64,000 nucleotides of DNA from an uncultured beta proteobacterium (GTDB lineage Bacteria > Pseudomonadota > Gammaproteobacteria > Burkholderiales > Burkholderiaceae_A): contig CACOBT010000002.1 of NCBI GenBank assembly GCA_902625535.1, positions 1-64,000 of the forward strand, read 5' to 3'. Below the pieces are notes generated by a model. That model saw only the letters and a program-made list of their open reading frames with translations. It searched no databases and was not told the origin of the DNA. Both the position numbers and the translations under genes were made by a program. Positions 27,426-35,981 of the stretch are shown here, piece after piece (the first letter of the stretch is position 1; every line of letters starts with the position of its first letter).

Positions 27426-28460
27426 TTGACAGAAAAAACTACAATCTCTCCAGCAAAACGAATTTGGAAAAGATTTAAAAGCCATCGTAGAGCGTATTTC
27501 TCCTTGATAATATTCAGCTTTTTCTTTTTCTTCAGTTTGTTTGCAGAGGTATTTTCGAATGATAAGCCAATAATCTTTAGCTTTGACAGTAAGATTTTCA
27601 TACCACTAATTACTGAATATCCAGAGACTGACTTCGGAGGAGATTTTGAAACACCAGCGGATTATTTAGACCCTTACATCGTTGAGTTGTTAAAAAATGA
27701 TAGTGACTGGGATATTTACCCAATAAACAGATATAGTTTCAATACCATTAATTACTTTTCACCCTTTCCAAATCCTGCCCCACCGTCTTCCGTTAATCTT
27801 CTTGGTACAGATGATAGGGGAAGAGACGTTTTGGCAAGACTAATTTATGGATTTCGTGTTTCTGTTCTTTTTGGGATCTCGTTAACGATCATAGGAGTAG
27901 TTATAGGTGTACTTATGGGAGCCATACAGGGATACTTTGCTGGGAAAACAGACCTCTTTATTCAAAGGTTTATCGAAGTATGGGGAGCTATCCCGGAGTT
28001 ATATCTTTTGATTATTTTGGCCTCCATATTCGAACCTGGCTTATTGATATTGCTAGCTATTCTGTCGTTATTCGGTTGGATGGGGTTATCTGATTACGTT
28101 CGAGCTGAGTTTTTAAGGAATAGAAATTTAGAGTATGTTATGGCAGCAAAAGCGATTGGTTTGACTAGTAGAAAAATTATAACGCGACATGTATTACCTA
28201 ATAGTTTGACCCCTGTCATAGCTTTTCTTCCATTTCGAATGAGCGGTGCGATTTTAGCATTAACCAGCTTAGATTTCCTTGGACTGGGTGTTCCCTCTAG
28301 TACGCCCAGCCTAGGAGAATTGTTGGCACAGGGCAAGGCAAACCTTGACGCATGGTGGATTTCTTTAAGTACTTTTGTTGTGCTAGTTTCGTCGCTAATT
28401 TTATTGGTATTCGTAGGGGAAGGGCTGAGAGACTCTTTGGATACAAGGAAAATAAATTAA
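27426..28460 (+). CDS. yejE: Peptide ABC transporter permease, YejE-like
   Basis: Second permease (344 residues). The N-terminal 'KRIWKRFKSHRRAYFSLIIF' helix is followed by a roughly 100-residue periplasmic domain that ends at 'NLLGTDDRGRDVLARLIYG', then the BPD core with EAA loop 'MAAKAIGLTSRKIITRHVLPN'. It starts with TTG behind GAGGAAGG, 3 nt after yejB, and overlaps yejF by one base. Confidence 0.93.
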   Translation: MTEKTTISPAKRIWKRFKSHRRAYFSLIIFSFFFFFSLFAEVFSNDKPIIFSFDSKIFIPLITEYPETDFGGDFETPADYLDPYIVELLKNDSDWDIYPINRYSFNTINYFSPFPNPAPPSSVNLLGTDDRGRDVLARLIYGFRVSVLFGISLTIIGVVIGVLMGAIQGYFAGKTDLFIQRFIEVWGAIPELYLLIILASIFEPGLLILLAILSLFGWMGLSDYVRAEFLRNRNLEYVMAAKAIGLTSRKIITRHVLPNSLTPVIAFLPFRMSGAILALTSLDFLGLGVPSSTPSLGELLAQGKANLDAWWISLSTFVVLVSSLILLVFVGEGLRDSLDTRKIN

Positions 28461-30040
28461 TGCTTGAATTTGTAGATTTTTCGCTAAAGTTTAAAAATAA
28501 AGAAAACACAGTCACTGTCGTTGATAACTTGAATTTTAAGGTTGGAAAAGGTGAAAGATTTGCGTTGGTTGGTGAATCTGGCTCAGGTAAGAGTGTTACA
28601 GCAATGAGTGTTTTGAGACTCTTGCCAGAAGCAACCACTGAAGGAAAAATCTATTGGAATGGTATAAACCTTCTTTCAGAAGATACAGATATAAGGACGA
28701 TCCGTGGTAAGAAAATATCCATGATATTCCAGGAACCAATGAGTGCTTTAAACCCAGTTTATACAGTTGGCGATCAGATTTCCGAAGCTCTCAACCAACT
28801 CACCGAGTTAAGTACAGAGAAAAGAAACGATAAAGTTTTTGAACTGTTAGAGTTGACTGGTATTGATGAGCCCTCGAGGCGGGCCCAATGTTATCCGCAT
28901 GAATTATCTGGTGGACAAAGACAGAGGATCCTTATAGCAATGGCGTTAGCTTGTGAACCGGAGCTCTTGATTGCAGATGAACCGACCACTGCTTTAGATG
29001 TGACAATACGTCAGCAAGTTATGGAATTACTCTACTCAATCCAGGCAAAAAAACAGATGTCAATTCTTCTGATTACTCATGATCTACCGCTTGTTGAAAG
29101 CTTTGCCGAGAGGGTTGGAGTCATGAAAAATGGAGAAATGATTGAGTGTGAAGCAAAGGAAAAATTGTTTGCGAAGCCACAGCATGCATATACCAAATTA
29201 TTGTTAAACAGTAGACCAACTGCTTTAAATGCACCTTACCAAAAAAGGGATGTATTATTAGAGGCTCGCAATATTTCGTGTTCTTATAAAATAAAAAAAG
29301 GGTTCCTGACTTCTAGAAAAATTTATCCTGTTTCAGATCAAAGTTTCGTTATTTATAAAGGAGAAACACTCGGGGTAGTGGGAGAATCGGGGTCTGGTAA
29401 AACAAGCCTCGGGATGGCGTTGCTTCGGCTTTTTCCTGGGAATAGTTTTGGAACTTTGCGATTTGGTAGTGAAGAGTACTCTGCTATGCGGAAACGTGAT
29501 CTTTTTAAATTACGCAGAAAAATACAGATGGTTTTTCAAGACCCGTTTTCCTCCCTGTCGCCACGTATGACAATCTCGGAAATACTTGAAGAAGGACTGA
29601 CCTTACATTTTCCTTCGATGACTATTTTGGATAAGAAAAAAAAATGTAGGGATGTAATGGAAGAAGTTGGGTTAGCTGAGGAACATCTTGAACGATATCC
29701 ACATCAGTTTTCCGGTGGTCAAAGACAACGGATTTCGCTCGCCAGAGCCATAGTTATTGAACCTCAACTTTTGGTACTGGACGAACCTACAAGTGCATTG
29801 GATGTATCCGTGCAAAAGCAAATAATTGATCTATTGTTGAACCTTCAGAGAAAACGAAACCTCACATATTTTTTTATTTCGCACGATCTCGCTGTTATTA
29901 GGGCGCTTGCCCATCGACTGCTGGTAATGCGTTATGGTAGAGTATTGGAGTTTGGTCTCACTTCACATGTGTTGTCACAGCCGAAACATGATTATACATG
30001 CAGTTTGTTAGACGCGGCATTTGCCCACGAGAGAGTTTAA
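28460..30040 (+). CDS. yejF: Peptide ABC transporter ATPase, YejF-like (fused duplicate)
   Basis: Two ABC modules in one chain (526 residues). The first has Walker A GESGSGKS at about 36-43 and signature LSGGQRQR at about 152; the second has GESGSGKT at about 312 and signature 'FSGGQRQRISLARA'. Both halves have intact Walker B. This tandem OppD-OppF arrangement is typical of YejF. The ATG at 28460 overlaps the yejE stop by one base; an open frame further upstream is not part of the protein. Confidence 0.94.
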   Translation: MLEFVDFSLKFKNKENTVTVVDNLNFKVGKGERFALVGESGSGKSVTAMSVLRLLPEATTEGKIYWNGINLLSEDTDIRTIRGKKISMIFQEPMSALNPVYTVGDQISEALNQLTELSTEKRNDKVFELLELTGIDEPSRRAQCYPHELSGGQRQRILIAMALACEPELLIADEPTTALDVTIRQQVMELLYSIQAKKQMSILLITHDLPLVESFAERVGVMKNGEMIECEAKEKLFAKPQHAYTKLLLNSRPTALNAPYQKRDVLLEARNISCSYKIKKGFLTSRKIYPVSDQSFVIYKGETLGVVGESGSGKTSLGMALLRLFPGNSFGTLRFGSEEYSAMRKRDLFKLRRKIQMVFQDPFSSLSPRMTISEILEEGLTLHFPSMTILDKKKKCRDVMEEVGLAEEHLERYPHQFSGGQRQRISLARAIVIEPQLLVLDEPTSALDVSVQKQIIDLLLNLQRKRNLTYFFISHDLAVIRALAHRLLVMRYGRVLEFGLTSHVLSQPKHDYTCSLLDAAFAHERV

Positions 30041-30184
30041 CTAGCTTGAGAATACCGTTAACAAAAGAGTGCCCAAAGCGGTGGAGACTAGTTGGCGCAG
30101 TTTTTACAAATTTGACGAGTTCGTGGATAATCAAAGGGTAACCGGCCGAAATGGTTTTATTCAGTTGAATAATTGGGGAAAGAT

Positions 30185-31390
30185 ATGCCAAAAAAAATGA
30201 AAAGTGTAGAGCAGGTGCAGGTGGATTATCCATCCAAAGAAAAAGACGTAAAAGATCGCGATAAGCCCGTGGGAAGCAATAGGAGAAAATTTTTTACCAG
30301 AGCGTTAAAGGTTTCTACTATTGCGCCAATTGCAGGGATACCGATGTTCTCAATCGCGGCCAGTCCAGTAGTGCTGAAAATGCAAGGGGCGTGGGGCGCT
30401 AAGGATATCATGAATGAGTTTGCCCAGGAGTATGTAGATAGGGTAAACAAAATGGCTGAAGGTAGGCTTAGAATTGATTATCTTACCGCTGGAGCCGTGG
30501 TTAAGCCATTCGAAATAACAGATGCGGTGAGCAAGGGAGTGCTCGATGCCGGCCATCAGGTCCCTGTTTATTGGTATGGGAAATCTAAAGTCGCGTCACT
30601 TTTTGGCTCTGGACCTATCAATGGTGCGAATTCAGAGCAAATGCTTGGTTGGATTCAGAGGGGAGGAGGGTACGAGCTTTACGAAAAACTTCTTAAGAAA
30701 TTGAATCTCGATATAAAAGGATTTTTTGCATTTCCAATGCCAACACAACCTCTAGGCTGGTTTAAAAAAAGACCGCCTAGGGGCAAAGATGAGCTGAAAG
30801 GTTTCAAATACAGGACGGTAGGTCTCGCTGCAGACCTCATGCAAGAGTTAGGTATGAAAGTAACTCAATTACCAGGGGGCGAGATAATCCCAGCAATGGA
30901 GAGAGGTGTACTAGACGCTTTTGAATTTAATAATCCTACGTCAGATCGAAGATTGGGTGCTCAGGATGTGTGTAAGAATTATTCGCTGGGCTCTTTTCAT
31001 CAAGCAATGGAATTTTTTGAGATTCTTTTTAATAGAACGAAATTTAACTCACTAACTGATGATCTGAAGGCGATCCTTGAGTATGCGGCTGAAGCTACGT
31101 CCAGTTCGAACACGTGGACAGCGCAAAAAAACTATTCAAAAGATTTACAGGCTCTAATTGTTAAGGATAAAGTTAGGGTTAGTAGAACATCACGGGAAGT
31201 TTTTGCTGCTCAGCTTGAGGCCTGGGATAAGGTGACTGCCCGGCTAGAAAAAGAAGATCCATTTTTTAAAGAGGTCAACACCTCACAAAAAGCGTGGGCG
31301 AAGAAGGTGGCCTATTATTCATTCTTTAATGAAGCAGACTTTAGAATGGGATATGAACATACATTTAAAGTAAAATTACCTAAGGGCTAA
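30185..31390 (+). CDS. dctP: TRAP transporter substrate-binding protein (DctP family)
   Basis: Periplasmic receptor for a probable organic acid, 401 residues. The N-terminus holds a likely twin-arginine signal ('NRRKFFTRALKVST' then a hydrophobic stretch ending near AASP, about residues 31-60). DctP-family text includes 'NKMAEGRLRIDYLTAGAVV', 'GLAADLMQELGMKVTQLPGGEIIPAMERGVLDAFEFNNP'. I start it at the ATG with GGGGAAAG upstream, not at the TTG four codons earlier. It leads the TRAP operon 145 nt after yejF. The ligand is unknown. Confidence 0.92.
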   Translation: MPKKMKSVEQVQVDYPSKEKDVKDRDKPVGSNRRKFFTRALKVSTIAPIAGIPMFSIAASPVVLKMQGAWGAKDIMNEFAQEYVDRVNKMAEGRLRIDYLTAGAVVKPFEITDAVSKGVLDAGHQVPVYWYGKSKVASLFGSGPINGANSEQMLGWIQRGGGYELYEKLLKKLNLDIKGFFAFPMPTQPLGWFKKRPPRGKDELKGFKYRTVGLAADLMQELGMKVTQLPGGEIIPAMERGVLDAFEFNNPTSDRRLGAQDVCKNYSLGSFHQAMEFFEILFNRTKFNSLTDDLKAILEYAAEATSSSNTWTAQKNYSKDLQALIVKDKVRVSRTSREVFAAQLEAWDKVTARLEKEDPFFKEVNTSQKAWAKKVAYYSFFNEADFRMGYEHTFKVKLPKG

Positions 31391-31399
31391 CGGGGAAAA

Positions 31400-31936
31400 A
31401 TGAACACTCGGCTCTTGAAAAAATTAATAGTGGTTTTTGATGATATTTCACACTCTACAGGTGAAGCGTTTTCTTGGGCAATAATAGTATTAGTTTTCGG
31501 GATATCCTACGAAGTAATCATGAGATATCTCTTCAACAGTCCTACATCATGGGCATTTGATATAAGTTTTATCTTGTACGGAGCATTATTTATGATGGCA
31601 GGAGCTTACACATTGTCTAAGGGAGAACATGTTCGGGGCGATTTTATGTACCAGAGATGGCATCCAACAACACAAGCAAAAATCGACTTAATACTTTATT
31701 TAGTCTTTTTCTTCCCTGGAATAACAGCAATGATCGTTTCAGGATTTGAGTATGGAAGCCAGTCAATGTTGATAGCAGAGGTATCGGTGAATAGTCCTGC
31801 TGATGTTCCGGTTTGGCCACTAAAATTAATTATTTTTTTTGCAGGAATTACATTATTTTTGCAAGGGCTAGCAGAGGTATTTAGATGCCTGGTATGTCTT
31901 GATGAGGGCAAGTGGCCTGTTAGGATTGGCAAATAA
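31400..31936 (+). CDS. dctQ: TRAP transporter small permease (DctQ family)
   Basis: Four-helix membrane protein (178 residues) that supports the large TRAP subunit. 'EVIMRYLFNSPTSWAFDISFILYGALFMMAGAYTL' and 'GEHVRGDF' are DctQ family blocks. It lies 9 nt after dctP, with GGGGAAAA before the ATG, and 27 nt before dctM. Confidence 0.93.
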   Translation: MNTRLLKKLIVVFDDISHSTGEAFSWAIIVLVFGISYEVIMRYLFNSPTSWAFDISFILYGALFMMAGAYTLSKGEHVRGDFMYQRWHPTTQAKIDLILYLVFFFPGITAMIVSGFEYGSQSMLIAEVSVNSPADVPVWPLKLIIFFAGITLFLQGLAEVFRCLVCLDEGKWPVRIGK

Positions 31937-31963
31937 TTGTAATAAATTTCAAGGTAGAAAAGA

Positions 31964-33373
31964 ATGAGTGATCCGATCGTAGCTCTGTCGATGCTGTGTT
32001 TATTTTTGGTATTTATTTTTCTAGGGTTTCCAATTGCGTTTACATTGATGGCGGTGGGCATCTTTTTTGGGTTTTACGCATACTTTGATCCAATGCAAAG
32101 TTTTCTCGAAAACAACATCTTTTATTTATTCGTACAAAATACTTATAGTGTTATGAGCAATGATGTCTTAATCTCGGTACCACTATTCTTATTTATGGGA
32201 TACATGGTTGAGCGAGCGAATATATTGGATCGCCTGTTTTTGAGTTTACAGGTTGGGCTAAGAGGTTTACCTGGGTCCATGGCGTTGGCTGCGCTAATTA
32301 CTTGCGCTCTTTTCGCTACAGCTACCGGTATTGTGGGGGCTGTTGTTACGCTGATGGGTTTATTAGCGTTTCCGGCGATGTTAAAAGCTGGTTATGATCA
32401 AAGGTTGTCCGCAGGTGTAATAACCGCAGGGGGTACTTTGGGCATCCTTATACCGCCCTCCATAATGCTGATAGTTTACGCGGCTACTGCTGGTATCTCC
32501 GTAGTAAAACTTTACGCAGCGGCTATCGGACCAGGTATATTGCTGGCAAGTCTATATTTATTGTACGTTTTTGCCCGAGTGGTCATAAATCCTAGCCTTG
32601 CTCCGAAGTTGCAAGATGCGGAAAAATATAGCGTATTAAAATCTATATATTTGTTAGCGACTTCGTTTTTACCGCTTGCTTTATTGATGTTTGCGGTATT
32701 AGGCTCGATTCTTTTCGGACTAGCAACCCCCAGTGAGGCTGCTGCGATGGGAGCGCTAGGAAGTATTATTCTTGCAATTTGTTATAAATCCTTTACGTGG
32801 GAAAAACTCAGAGAATCCGTCCATCGAACTGCGAGGACAACCGCGATGGTTTGTTTTCTTTTTGTCGGCTCGTGGACATTTTCTTCAGTATTTTCCTATC
32901 TCGGAGGAGAGTCGCTCATAAAAGATTTTATGCTTGACATGAATATAAATACCATTCAGTTTTTGATTTTGACTCAACTTATAATATTTGTTCTCGGATG
33001 GCCTTTGGAATGGTCTGAAATAATCATTATTTTTGTACCAATTTTTTTGCCACTACTAGGGTATTTTGAGGTGGATCCACTTTTTTTCGGTATTCTTATT
33101 GCTATAAATCTACAGACTTCGTTCTTGACCCCCCCAATGGCAATGTCCGCCTACTATTTAAAAGGAGTGGCTCCAGCGGCGGTGAAACTTACTACTATTT
33201 TTAGAGGGTGCTTGCCCTTTCTGTCGATGGTTTTACTATCACTCGTAGTAGTATACGTACAGCCTAAAATCGTGACAGCTTTGCCAGACTACTTTTATTC
33301 TTCAAATACAGAAGAAATAGTAATTGACGAAGATGATCCGAATGTAATTGATCCGAGCTTTTTCTCGGAGTAA
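31964..33373 (+). CDS. dctM: TRAP transporter large permease (DctM family)
   Basis: Sodium-coupled transport subunit of 469 residues with about 12 membrane helices. The motifs 'ATATGIVGAVVTLMG', 'AGVITAGGTLGILIPPSIMLIVYA' and 'LFGLATPSEAAAMGA' mark the DctM/ion-transporter fold, and 'GWPLEWSEIIIIFVPIFLPLL' is the second re-entrant region. A C-terminal acidic tail follows the last helix. It lies between dctQ and the degenerate amidase-like gene 5 nt downstream. Confidence 0.94.
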   Translation: MSDPIVALSMLCLFLVFIFLGFPIAFTLMAVGIFFGFYAYFDPMQSFLENNIFYLFVQNTYSVMSNDVLISVPLFLFMGYMVERANILDRLFLSLQVGLRGLPGSMALAALITCALFATATGIVGAVVTLMGLLAFPAMLKAGYDQRLSAGVITAGGTLGILIPPSIMLIVYAATAGISVVKLYAAAIGPGILLASLYLLYVFARVVINPSLAPKLQDAEKYSVLKSIYLLATSFLPLALLMFAVLGSILFGLATPSEAAAMGALGSIILAICYKSFTWEKLRESVHRTARTTAMVCFLFVGSWTFSSVFSYLGGESLIKDFMLDMNINTIQFLILTQLIIFVLGWPLEWSEIIIIFVPIFLPLLGYFEVDPLFFGILIAINLQTSFLTPPMAMSAYYLKGVAPAAVKLTTIFRGCLPFLSMVLLSLVVVYVQPKIVTALPDYFYSSNTEEIVIDEDDPNVIDPSFFSE

Positions 33374-33378
33374 GATAC

Positions 33379-34620
33379 ATGCATTTGCAATTTAATGTTT
33401 TCGACATTAGAGACGATTTGGAGCGGGGAAAGTTTTGTATTAAAAAATTTTCACAATATTTATTTTCTCGTGGATATAAGGTAAATGAAGAATATGGGGT
33501 CTGTTCCCGTTTCTATGAACAAGATTTTATGGAACAGGTTGATCGTCTTTCATACCAAAAAAAGAATGGTGAAATAGTTGGTAAGCTTTTTGGAGTGCCG
33601 TTTTCGGTAAGCGAAAATCTTTTGTCTATCGATTCCTCCTACGGTTATTCTGACTTATTAGACGTGACAATATTGCGGAGACTCTTTGCCGAAGGAGCAT
33701 TACTGCTTTGTAGTACGAAAGATAGTCCCTGGACTAGAGATGACCTAATCCTGTATTCAAATGAATTGGAACAAGAGATAATAGACACAAGTGAATTATG
33801 TCAAGCATCTCTGGCAGTTCGCTATGGCTTAACCCCGGTGAGTTTAACATTGAACTCAAACTATGAATGGATATTTCAAACATTACATGGAGGTGTGTTT
33901 TCTTTTGTACCCTCTAGAAGTTTAATTCCATATACAGGGCTGAGTCTGGAAAGAGAATTGGCCACGAGACTTGTTTTTTTTGCAAGGAATTTGAAGGATA
34001 TGTGTATTTTCTGTGAGGTTTGTAGCGGTGATGATGGACGTGATGAAAATCTTTCAAGAAGTTTGACAAAAAAGCTTTTAGTTGGTCGAAATTTTTTAGA
34101 TATATTTAAGCCGAGAGTACTGGTAATAGACGAAAAATTAAACTCTGGAGAATCAGAAGATAACAATTCAGGCTGGATTTTAAATAGGATAACGAATAAT
34201 GATTTTTATTCGGATAGACTTGATTTATCCGAATTTTTTGATCTTGATGAGCTTGTTCTTCAGTGCGAAAATGAACTTGTTGGACAAAAAAAAGATCTTC
34301 AAAAAGCCGGTACGGTCTCAAATCGAAGGGGCGGGGGTGTTTTTTTTGAAACTTTTTTTTCCGATTTACTCAGTACAAGTGATGTAATAATTTTGAAGCT
34401 GGATATTTCGAGCGCCATTAATGATATTTTTGAATACAAGCTTACAAAGTTATTTTATTTTTTTGGCTTTCCGATAATAGGAGTACCATTTAGATTTACA
34501 GATCAGGAAGCGGTCAAATTGATGCTTTTTTTTGTAGGTCATAAGGATAGGGATGATAAGTTAATGAGTGTGGTAGATTACTCGATGAGGAATCTTTTAC
34601 TCTTTAAAGGGGATTATTAA
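33379..34620 (+). CDS. Degenerate amidase-signature family protein, predicted inactive
   Basis: A 413-residue protein that follows the amidase-signature fold by block order. 'GKLFGVPFSVSENL' (68-81) corresponds to the family's 'GPLHGVPVAVKDN' block. 'ILRRLFAEGALLLCSTK' (98-114) and 'LAVRYGLTPVSLTL' (145-158) come next, then 'LIPYTGLSLERELATRLVFFARNLKDM' at about 182-208 and 'EVCSGDDGRD' (213-222). 'FFGFPIIGVPFRF' near the C-terminus matches the 'NLLGLPAISVP' block. The catalytic Lys is replaced by Ser78, and the GGS nucleophile loop reads 'LNSNYEWIFQ' (158-167), with no Ser-cisSer pair. It probably binds rather than cleaves an amide. It lies 5 nt after dctM. Confidence 0.68.
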   Translation: MHLQFNVFDIRDDLERGKFCIKKFSQYLFSRGYKVNEEYGVCSRFYEQDFMEQVDRLSYQKKNGEIVGKLFGVPFSVSENLLSIDSSYGYSDLLDVTILRRLFAEGALLLCSTKDSPWTRDDLILYSNELEQEIIDTSELCQASLAVRYGLTPVSLTLNSNYEWIFQTLHGGVFSFVPSRSLIPYTGLSLERELATRLVFFARNLKDMCIFCEVCSGDDGRDENLSRSLTKKLLVGRNFLDIFKPRVLVIDEKLNSGESEDNNSGWILNRITNNDFYSDRLDLSEFFDLDELVLQCENELVGQKKDLQKAGTVSNRRGGGVFFETFFSDLLSTSDVIILKLDISSAINDIFEYKLTKLFYFFGFPIIGVPFRFTDQEAVKLMLFFVGHKDRDDKLMSVVDYSMRNLLLFKGDY

Positions 34621-34621
34621 G

Positions 34622-34780
34622 ATGAATATATTATCGAAATATGTGGGTTGTCTTCTTTTGTGCCTTTTTTTGGCCATCTATTTTTTTTCAGTGAGAGAAT
34701 TACCGTTACAAATAGTACTTGTCATTGGGCTAACGCTGGCGTGTTTTGATATCCTAAGTCGCATCCCACCACGAGATTGA
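34622..34780 (+). CDS. 52-residue two-helix membrane protein
   Basis: A short gene starting one base after the stop of the amidase-like gene. Two hydrophobic helices (about 7-23 'YVGCLLLCLFLAIYFF' and 29-44 'LQIVLVIGLTLACFDI') are separated by a short polar turn (SVRELP), and the tail is SRIPPRD. Strict coupling to the TRAP operon and an uninterrupted hydrophobic frame support it. I recognise no family. It may be an accessory of the TRAP transporter. Confidence 0.62.
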   Translation: MNILSKYVGCLLLCLFLAIYFFSVRELPLQIVLVIGLTLACFDILSRIPPRD

Positions 34781-34794
34781 ATATAGATGCCAAT

Positions 34795-35268
34795 TTAAAC
34801 AATTGGTTTTATTTTTGGGACACTGACCTGCTTAATTTGCTTCTCTTTGTTTTCAGAGTCATGAACGGACCCAGTATTTCGAGCATTCGAATTTGTTTTC
34901 TCAGAGTTTAGGAGAATCATCCTTCCGTTGATATTGGATCCTTGGTGGACTTCAATGACAGAATATTTGACGTCACCATTAATCGTGGCACCTGACCTCA
35001 CTTCCAAATGGGCGGATTCGATATTTCCTAAAATTGTTCCCAAAACAACAACGCTGTGACATAGAATATCACCTTCAATTCTCGCCTTGGGACCAACTAT
35101 TAACACGCTTGATTTAGTTTTTGGGCCCTTGATATTACCCATTATTTCTCCATCTATTCGCGCGCTCTTGTCAAAATAAAAGTCTCCTCTTATTTTTACA
35201 GATGCATCCATTAGAGTGGCGAGTGTCTCAGTGGAGACAGACTTCTGTCTGTTTCGTCCAAAAAACAT
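34795..35268 (-). CDS. Bactofilin (polymer-forming cytoskeletal protein)
   Basis: Bactofilins assemble without nucleotide into beta-helical filaments that position cell-wall enzymes. The core of about 110 residues shows the repeated Gly/Ile pattern ('GDFYFDKSARIDGEIMGNIKG', 'ARIEGDILCHSVVVLGTILGNIES'). The C-terminal tail is polar and charged. The 157 residues are normal. It is the last gene of the M23 peptidase - DUF6776 - bactofilin run, and coupling of a bactofilin to an LytM-type peptidase is a known arrangement. Confidence 0.93.
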   Translation of the reverse strand: MFFGRNRQKSVSTETLATLMDASVKIRGDFYFDKSARIDGEIMGNIKGPKTKSSVLIVGPKARIEGDILCHSVVVLGTILGNIESAHLEVRSGATINGDVKYSVIEVHQGSNINGRMILLNSEKTNSNARNTGSVHDSENKEKQIKQVSVPKIKPIV

Positions 35269-35280
35269 GGCATTCCTTTT

Positions 35281-35970
35281 TTAAATACTAGTTATGGGTA
35301 TTATAATAACTTCAGATTTTGTTATGTCATCAAACGGCAAAATAGTTGCAATAAGAAATTTTGCGCTAATTGACTCTAATTTTCCTTTTATAGCCTCAGC
35401 CACTTCAGGAACCCTAATTTTGTGTTGTCTCATTCTTGTTTTGCCTATTGATTCCGAGATCGCTTGTTCTGGTCTCAATGGGTCAATATTTTCAACACCA
35501 CGAATAACTATTCTTACCTTTTTCTTTCGTTCTTTTGAGCCAGGTTTTGGATTGGCAATTAAGAGCTCGTAGCTTATTTTATTTTCGCCGCGAATACGAA
35601 CTGCAGAAAATTGACGTAGAAAACCATTTGATTGAGTTGCCTGAACTAACTTTTCTAACGTTTGTATTCTCGTTTGCATCTCTGCTTTTTGCGTAGCAAG
35701 GTTTTTTACATTTTCACTAAGTTGACTTGACTGCTCTAGCCCAACATTTTTTTGAAACTGCCAGTCTGCCAATCTGGAGATACTCAGTCTCCACCAGGCT
35801 TCCGTGTAAACCTGTTCACCGAAAGATTTCAGTAGCCACAACCAGGTTAAAAGTATTACGCTTATTATCCCGAGTAATACCCAGTACGTAGTTTTAACCC
35901 GGCGGAATGTTCCCGCAGATGCCGCAATAAGAGGTTCATCAATTAGGGGGTTTTTTTTTGGCTGAAGCAT
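35281..35970 (-). CDS. DUF6776 family membrane protein
   Basis: A 229-residue protein with an N-terminal membrane helix (about 31-48, 'YWVLLGIISVILLTWLWLL'), a coiled-coil stretch ('ENVKNLATQKAEMQTRIQTLEKLVQ', about 85-112) and a beta-rich C-terminal domain. It matches the unnamed family that sits between M23 peptidases and bactofilins in Betaproteobacteria. The likely role is to tether bactofilin to the envelope; that is inference. It lies 12 nt before bactofilin and 11 nt after the peptidase gene. Confidence 0.78.
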   Translation of the reverse strand: MLQPKKNPLIDEPLIAASAGTFRRVKTTYWVLLGIISVILLTWLWLLKSFGEQVYTEAWWRLSISRLADWQFQKNVGLEQSSQLSENVKNLATQKAEMQTRIQTLEKLVQATQSNGFLRQFSAVRIRGENKISYELLIANPKPGSKERKKKVRIVIRGVENIDPLRPEQAISESIGKTRMRQHKIRVPEVAEAIKGKLESISAKFLIATILPFDDITKSEVIIIPITSI

Positions 35971-35981
35971 GTTAGTTTGTT

